Assembly (NCBI RefSeq): GCF_033344935.1
Contig: NZ_JAWPMM010000001.1
Location: forward strand, 3,747,501 to 3,811,500
DNA: 64,000 nt
Reading direction: 5' to 3'
DNA from: Reichenbachiella sp.
GTDB taxonomy: Bacteria > Bacteroidota > Bacteroidia > Cytophagales > Cyclobacteriaceae
Below the pieces are notes generated by a model. The model had not been told where the DNA came from. It saw nothing but the letters and a program-made list of their open reading frames with translations, and ran no database searches. Position 1 is the stretch's first letter. Each line of letters begins with the position of its first letter. Below, one piece after another: positions 59,470 to 64,000 of this stretch. Both the position numbers and the translations under genes were made by a program.

Positions 59470-60831
59470 ATGAGCGACAAGACTAAGGATCAGATCAGCG
59501 ATTGGCTGAATAAACTCGAGCGTGAAAGTTGGCAGTTGGAGCTACTGGTTTCGGCTTTTACCATTTTCTTGCTGATACAAGCGATTCTCTCTTTTGAGGG
59601 CTTCATCACCGAGCTTGAATTTCAATACAATTTGCGATCAGGACAGTATAGTATGCTGTATCTTTTCATTGGCTTGCTTTTCAAATCACTGGAAGCGCTC
59701 ACCTTTTGTTTAATAGCCCATCTCATGCTCAGAGGCTTTTGGATAGGGACGATAGGATTGCGCTCTGTCCAATCCAAAATCAATTTCTCTGATCTTAACT
59801 ACAACGATTTCTTTACTGAAAAGCTCAAAAAAAGAGTCATCAGCCTGGATCAGCTGGTGATCAAGTTAGACGAAATATGTAGTGTCATTTTTGCTTTTGC
59901 CTTTTTAGTGATCTCCATCTTATTAGCATTTGGGATGTATCTGATCTTTTTTGGAATGATCGCTGTAGTACTCAATTTCATTTCTGATTTGATGCCTGAT
60001 TGGTTCGACATAGTTATACAAGTAACTGCCATTATTGTCTTTCCAATCATACTGCTGACAGGTATTATTTATATGCTCGATTATTTCACTCTAGGCTTTT
60101 TCAAAAAAATCAAATGGTTTGCTCGAGTGTACTATCCATTTTACAGACTCTATAATTTGATTACGCTATCCGTTTTGAGTAGAAGCATCTACTACTACAT
60201 GATCAGTAAATTTTCAAAGAAGCGAATTAGACTCATATATGCGCTAGGCGGCTTTGTCTTATTTTTCACCATGATTTTCAGATTTGATCAGCACCAGTAC
60301 TTTCCTGAAAAATTGAATCAACAAGTCATAGCTGCCAACTATTATGACGATCAGCGCCCAGCAGATGATTATATAGAACGAGCCAGTATCAGTTCAGACT
60401 TTGTGGACAAGCCTTTTTTGAAGGTTTTTTTAAGGTACGACGCCTTTGACAATGTCCGAATCAGTGAATTCTGTGAAGGTTTCACACCACAGAAAGAAGA
60501 TGGGCTCAATTGGAGGTTTAAATCCAAGTTTGAAAATGGAAATTTGAATATTGGCAATCAGCGCTTTGACGATGAAGACATCGACCAATTGCTTTCATGT
60601 CTCAGTGCTATATATCAGCTTTCTATCAACGAATCGATTTACCACGAACTTAATTATCGGTTTTACACCCATCCATCCAAGCAGCAAAAAGGGATTATCA
60701 CTTATATACCGACCAATCAATTTATGGAAGGAGAGAATTTATTGAAGATTGAGAAAATCTACCTCGACTCAGCCAAAGTGGCGAATTATGAGTGGTTCGC
60801 AACCATTCCCTTTTGGTACAAGAAAAATTAG
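59470..60831 (+). CDS. Multi-pass membrane protein, unknown function
   Basis: This 453-residue protein is not recognised. It has an amphipathic start (SDWLNKLERESWQLELLVSAF). Hydrophobic helices follow at about 25-45, 62-85, 138-170, 185-215 and 258-275, separated by a cytoplasmic-looking loop rich in Lys. From about 285 to 450 a soluble domain with many aromatic residues follows (FLKVFLRYDAFDNVRI, YHELNYRFYTHPSKQ), ending at the outer or periplasmic side. It overlaps the convergent desaturase gene by 4 bp. No motif suggests a reaction. Confidence 0.75.
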   Translation: MSDKTKDQISDWLNKLERESWQLELLVSAFTIFLLIQAILSFEGFITELEFQYNLRSGQYSMLYLFIGLLFKSLEALTFCLIAHLMLRGFWIGTIGLRSVQSKINFSDLNYNDFFTEKLKKRVISLDQLVIKLDEICSVIFAFAFLVISILLAFGMYLIFFGMIAVVLNFISDLMPDWFDIVIQVTAIIVFPIILLTGIIYMLDYFTLGFFKKIKWFARVYYPFYRLYNLITLSVLSRSIYYYMISKFSKKRIRLIYALGGFVLFFTMIFRFDQHQYFPEKLNQQVIAANYYDDQRPADDYIERASISSDFVDKPFLKVFLRYDAFDNVRISEFCEGFTPQKEDGLNWRFKSKFENGNLNIGNQRFDDEDIDQLLSCLSAIYQLSINESIYHELNYRFYTHPSKQQKGIITYIPTNQFMEGENLLKIEKIYLDSAKVANYEWFATIPFWYKKN

Positions 60832-61949
60832 GCTTTAGCCGGAGCCAATTGACTTTCTGGAGTGCCCAACCATTTGAGCATATTGGTATGCTCACGCAAA
60901 GTTTCGAAAAATCCTTCTTTGGCGTGATACGGAATACCATATTCAGCAGCCGTTTCTTTTACGATCGGTGCAATGGCGTGGTAATGCACGTGACAAATGT
61001 GAGGGTACAAATGATGTTCAACCTGATAGTTCAACCCACCGGCATACCAAGTCACGAATTTATTGCTATTGGCAAAATTTACAGAAGTGTACAACTGATG
61101 AACAAATCTTGAATACGGCACATTGCCATTTTCATCTGGTTGAGGATATTCTACCTCTTCGAGCAAATGAGCAGGCTGGAAAATAAAGCCTAGTGCTGTA
61201 CCAGCAGCCAAGTGCATCACAAAGAATCCTAAAAAGATCTCACCGCCGGTATAGCTCGTGTACATGATAGGTAAACCAATCACATAGCTATAGTAGAATA
61301 CTTTGGTGAATATCAAAATGGCATACTCTTTAAAAACGCTACTTGTATTTTTAGCCAACAGGCCTTCTTTCGTGTACCGGATCATTTTGGCAAAGTCCTT
61401 GAAAGTCACCCAAAAGAACGTCCCTAAGGCATAAAATGCCCACGCATAGATGTATTGATACTTGTGAACCGGCTTTAGTTTCGTAGCAGGATGAAAACGA
61501 AGAATTGCCTTTGGCTCTATGTCTTCATCGTGATCTTCAATGTTCGTATAGGTGTGGTGCTTGATGTTGTGCTGAATTTTCCAGTTGATGGCACAGCCAC
61601 CTACCAAATTCAAGGTATAACCAAAAAATTTATTCACTGAGCTCTTTGCAGAATAAGCACCATGAATACCATCGTGCATCACTCCTAAACCTACGCCAGC
61701 CATTCCCAGTCCCATGATCAAACAGAGAACTATAGCCAATATACCTGTAGGCTCGAAATACACCAAACTCCCAAAAGGCACAAAAAATAGGCACAACATA
61801 AATACAGTCTTGATGTACATTTCAAGATTTCCATACTTAGAAACACCTTTTGTTTTAAAGTACTCATTCACTCTCCCGTTCAACACTTTAGCAAATTCCT
61901 TAGATTTTGCATCTTCATTGTTGAAATAAATATTTCCTACTTCGCTCAT
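60828..61949 (-). CDS. Membrane fatty acid desaturase (acyl-CoA/lipid desaturase)
   Basis: This 373-residue integral membrane di-iron enzyme inserts a double bond into fatty acyl chains. All three His boxes are present: HDGIHGAYS (about 91-99), HNIKHHTYTN (about 128-137) and QVEHHLYPH (about 308-316). The last, Q-x-x-H-H, is typical of front-end and related desaturases; no cytochrome b5 domain is fused. Four main helices surround the boxes. The gene is divergent from the symporter at 62.1 kb. It probably adjusts membrane fluidity; position specificity cannot be read from the sequence. Confidence 0.93.
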   Translation of the reverse strand: MSEVGNIYFNNEDAKSKEFAKVLNGRVNEYFKTKGVSKYGNLEMYIKTVFMLCLFFVPFGSLVYFEPTGILAIVLCLIMGLGMAGVGLGVMHDGIHGAYSAKSSVNKFFGYTLNLVGGCAINWKIQHNIKHHTYTNIEDHDEDIEPKAILRFHPATKLKPVHKYQYIYAWAFYALGTFFWVTFKDFAKMIRYTKEGLLAKNTSSVFKEYAILIFTKVFYYSYVIGLPIMYTSYTGGEIFLGFFVMHLAAGTALGFIFQPAHLLEEVEYPQPDENGNVPYSRFVHQLYTSVNFANSNKFVTWYAGGLNYQVEHHLYPHICHVHYHAIAPIVKETAAEYGIPYHAKEGFFETLREHTNMLKWLGTPESQLAPAKA

Positions 61950-62064
61950 TAATTCTTTGAATTACTTTAACTGCCTAGCACATAGCTCAAACCGACCCGC
62001 AATATAGCTCCTATCGCACTAAGATCGCTCCGAATTTTGGATTAGTTCCTATGACAAGAATCAG

Positions 62065-62072
62065 TATGTTTG
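62065..62072 (+). promoter_or_regulatory. -7 box of the second symporter gene
   Basis: TATGTTTG matches TAnnTTTG and lies 26 bp before the ATG at 62099. A -33 element is not clear. Confidence 0.5.
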
Positions 62073-62098
62073 CCCCAATAAACTATAATTAGTACCGT

Positions 62099-63532
62099 AT
62101 GAGTCCACTTTTGGTATTTTCAGTCGTCGCAGGGTATTTCATCCTACTGATGACCATTGCTCATTTCACTTCTAAAAATTCCGACGCCGAGTCTTTCTTC
62201 ACAGCTAATAGACAATCGCCTTGGTATTTAGTTGCCTTTGGTATGATCGGCGCTTCGCTATCAGGTGTTACTTTCATCTCCGTACCAGGAGAAGTAGGCA
62301 ATAGCCATTGGGCGTATTTTCAGATGGTACTCGGATATCTTTTGGGCTATTTGGTGATTGCTACTGTCCTTCTGCCCTTGTATTACAAAATGAACTTGGT
62401 ATCCATCTACCAATATTTGGATTCCAGATTTGGGGAAAGTGCTTATAAAACGGGGGCATTCTTTTTTTTGGTTTCCAGAGTAATTGGCGCCTCTTTTAGA
62501 TTGTTCCTAGTGGCAACAGTTTTGCAAATCGCGTTTTTCGATGCCTATAATATCCCATTTTCAGTTTCAGTATTTGTGACCATTGCATTGATCTGGCTCT
62601 ATACCTTTAAAGGTGGAATTAAGACCATAGTTTGGACCGATACCCTGCAAACACTCTTTATGTTACTAGCGGTAGGCATTAGCATTTCCATCATTGGCAG
62701 TCAGCTAGATCTATCTTTTGGTGGACTGATGCAGATAATCCAATCGAGCGATTTGTCCGACACTTTCATTTGGGACTGGCAGGCTCCGCGCAACTTTTTT
62801 AAACAGTTTTTCGCAGGGGCATTCATTGCGATCGTGATGACGGGTCTAGACCAGGATATGATGCAAAAGAATTTGACTTGTCGTTCACTCGGAGACGCAC
62901 AGAAAAATGTTTTTTGGTTTAGCATCGTGCTCATTTTTGCCAATTTGCTTTTCCTGTCTCTAGGTGTATTGCTCTATCATTTTGTTGAGGTCAACCAGAT
63001 TGATTTGACTAATACCACTGATGCCCTATTTCCATATCTGGCGTTGAATCACTTTGGAGTATTCGGAGGAGTCGTTTTTCTTTTAGGGGTGACGGCTGCA
63101 GCTTATTCCAGCGCCGATTCCGCATTGACCGCGCTGACCACTTCTTTTTATATTGATTTCTTAGAAAAAGATCCAAGCCAGAGTGATAGTAAAAACAGAA
63201 TGCTGGTTCACTTTGGATTCTCTGTTCTTATATTTATCGTCATACTTATCTTTCAAGCCATCAATGACGACAGTGTAATCAATGCCGTTTTTAGAGTGGC
63301 TGGCTATACTTACGGTCCATTACTCGGCTTGTATGCTTTCGGGTTATTTACCACACAATCTGTCAAAGACCAATGGATACCAGTGGTTTGCGTTTTGGCA
63401 CCTCTATTGACCTATATGATTAATGAGAATTCAGTCGTTTGGCTGGGAGGCTACAAATTCGGATTTGAATTGTTACTGCTGAATGGATTATTGACTTTTT
63501 TAGGTCTGACCGCATTGATCAGAAAATCATAA
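62099..63532 (+). CDS. Sodium/solute symporter, SSS family
   Basis: This 477-residue inner-membrane symporter has about 13 helices. SSS motifs include DAESFFTANRQSPW near 30, the sodium-site region GMIGASLSGVTFISVPG at about 49-65, FKGGIKTIVWTDTLQT near 170 and AAYSSADSALTALTTSF near 335. It differs from the sugar symporter at 18.8 kb and lacks the SGLT-type WYWCTDQY segment. Substrates in this subfamily range from sialic acid to amino acids, so the solute is unknown. Its stop overlaps that of the convergent alkyltransferase-like gene by 6 bp. Confidence 0.92.
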   Translation: MSPLLVFSVVAGYFILLMTIAHFTSKNSDAESFFTANRQSPWYLVAFGMIGASLSGVTFISVPGEVGNSHWAYFQMVLGYLLGYLVIATVLLPLYYKMNLVSIYQYLDSRFGESAYKTGAFFFLVSRVIGASFRLFLVATVLQIAFFDAYNIPFSVSVFVTIALIWLYTFKGGIKTIVWTDTLQTLFMLLAVGISISIIGSQLDLSFGGLMQIIQSSDLSDTFIWDWQAPRNFFKQFFAGAFIAIVMTGLDQDMMQKNLTCRSLGDAQKNVFWFSIVLIFANLLFLSLGVLLYHFVEVNQIDLTNTTDALFPYLALNHFGVFGGVVFLLGVTAAAYSSADSALTALTTSFYIDFLEKDPSQSDSKNRMLVHFGFSVLIFIVILIFQAINDDSVINAVFRVAGYTYGPLLGLYAFGLFTTQSVKDQWIPVVCVLAPLLTYMINENSVVWLGGYKFGFELLLLNGLLTFLGLTALIRKS

Positions 63533-63859
63533 TTCCAATTCCAAAGCCGGATCCCAGAAGTGCGTCTTGAAGTTCTGGATTTTGTCTTTGACAATAGTTA
63601 GCCCTTCGGCTTCCAATTTCTCTTGCATGGTATCGGGGGTGGCAAAATGCATTTTACCAGTTAACAACCCTTGAGCATTTACCACTCGATGAGCAGGTAC
63701 ATCTGGCAAACCATGGGCGGCATTCATCGCCCAACCTACCATCCGGGCACTCAGTCCTGATCCCAAAAATTTTCCAATGGCGCCATAGTTGGTTACTCTT
63801 CCCTCTGGGATGAGTTTGACTACTTCGTAGACGTCTTTGAAAAAAGAATGCTCCTTCAT
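63527..63859 (-). CDS. Alkyltransferase-like protein (MGMT/ATL family)
   Basis: This 110-residue DNA-binding protein is related to O6-alkylguanine-DNA alkyltransferase. The family motif reads VPAHRVVNAQG where active enzymes have PCHRV, so the alkyl-accepting Cys is replaced by Ala and direct repair is not possible. Other features (FFKDVYEVVKLIPEGRVTNYGAI, GLSARMVGWAM) match ATL proteins, which bind alkylated guanine and hand it to nucleotide excision repair. Most ATLs have Trp or Ala at this position. It stands alone beside the symporter gene. Confidence 0.92.
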   Translation of the reverse strand: MKEHSFFKDVYEVVKLIPEGRVTNYGAIGKFLGSGLSARMVGWAMNAAHGLPDVPAHRVVNAQGLLTGKMHFATPDTMQEKLEAEGLTIVKDKIQNFKTHFWDPALELEL

Positions 63860-63878
63860 TACTTAGTTAACATTAAAT

Positions 63879-63956
63879 GCCATTTCGAACGACAGTGAGA
63901 AATCTTATTGTTCTACAATTCGCTAATGAGATTTCTCCGCTGCGCTACGAAATGAC
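63879..63956. repeat. REP pair near the window end
   Basis: The left unit CATTTCGAACGACAGTGAG ends AAATCTT (63881-63906). The right unit AGATTTCTCC...CGAAATGAC (63929-63955) is its inverted relative. The right unit also matches the start of R1 and R2 (ATTTCTCCGCTG.GCTACGAAATGAC). The last 44 bases of the window hold no supported feature. Confidence 0.7.
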
Positions 63957-64000
63957 AAAATCAATAAAATCTACTTATAGATTCCTGCCTTATTCATGGC

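Noticed and set aside
1-64000. CRISPR array or phage structural genes
   Set aside because: The repeats seen are dispersed, few and hairpin-forming, without regular spacers; no capsid, tail or terminase-like protein was found.

Overview
The window comes from a Bacteroidota chromosome, most likely a marine Cytophagales-type bacterium (inferred, not proven). Supporting signs are a SusC/SusD pair with a hybrid two-component regulator, many lipoproteins, promoter boxes of the form TAnnTTTG, weak Shine-Dalgarno sites and dispersed REP-like hairpins. No rRNA, CRISPR array, transposase, integrase or prophage gene was found; there is one tRNA.

Region 1 (1-24.8 kb) is a beta-glucan (laminarin-type) utilisation locus. 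A minus-strand operon encodes a surface lipoprotein, SusC, SusD, two ASPIC/UnbV FG-GAP lipoproteins and a GH16 enzyme cut by the window start. A large hybrid two-component sensor lies upstream of it. Divergent from the sensor are a GH3 beta-glucosidase and a sodium/sugar symporter. A second minus-strand operon holds a GH3, a GH30 and a small lipocalin-like lipoprotein. Together they would cut beta-1,3/1,6-glucan outside the cell, import oligomers, finish digestion in the periplasm and import glucose.

Region 2 (25-33.3 kb) is housekeeping: spoT/relA, a Fur-family regulator, a STAS protein and purA on the minus strand, then tRNA-Leu(UAG), trigger factor, clpP and clpX on the plus strand.

Region 3 (33.3-45.3 kb) is accessory DNA. 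The 3' end of clpX recurs twice more as direct copies (38.7 kb and 42.8 kb), as if elements had accumulated behind clpX. Between and beyond the copies lie poorly known genes: two membrane/coiled-coil orphans, PadR plus an ABC permease, an acyltransferase, an ankyrin lipoprotein, an AraC-TolB-TPR membrane regulator, and an A/T-rich 626-residue orphan with a possible C-terminal nuclease motif. Two 279-bp copies of a REP-pair repeat flank this DNA.

Region 4 (45.3-55.3 kb) is a sulfur/efflux locus: two YeeE/YedE-type transporter halves, a small membrane protein, three rhodanese-containing proteins including a persulfide-dioxygenase-like fusion, an ArsR regulator, a TolC/adaptor/RND pump and a PII-like protein. 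Three promoter regions at its two ends share a GTAAC-N4-GTYAC dyad placed exactly 22 bp from a -7 box. This suggests one activator controls both ends and is the strongest new signal in the window.

Region 5 (55.4-64 kb) holds a GT-C type membrane glycosyltransferase, divergent metX and metY-type genes, an unknown membrane protein, a fatty acid desaturase, a second sodium/solute symporter and an alkyltransferase-like protein, ending in another REP pair.
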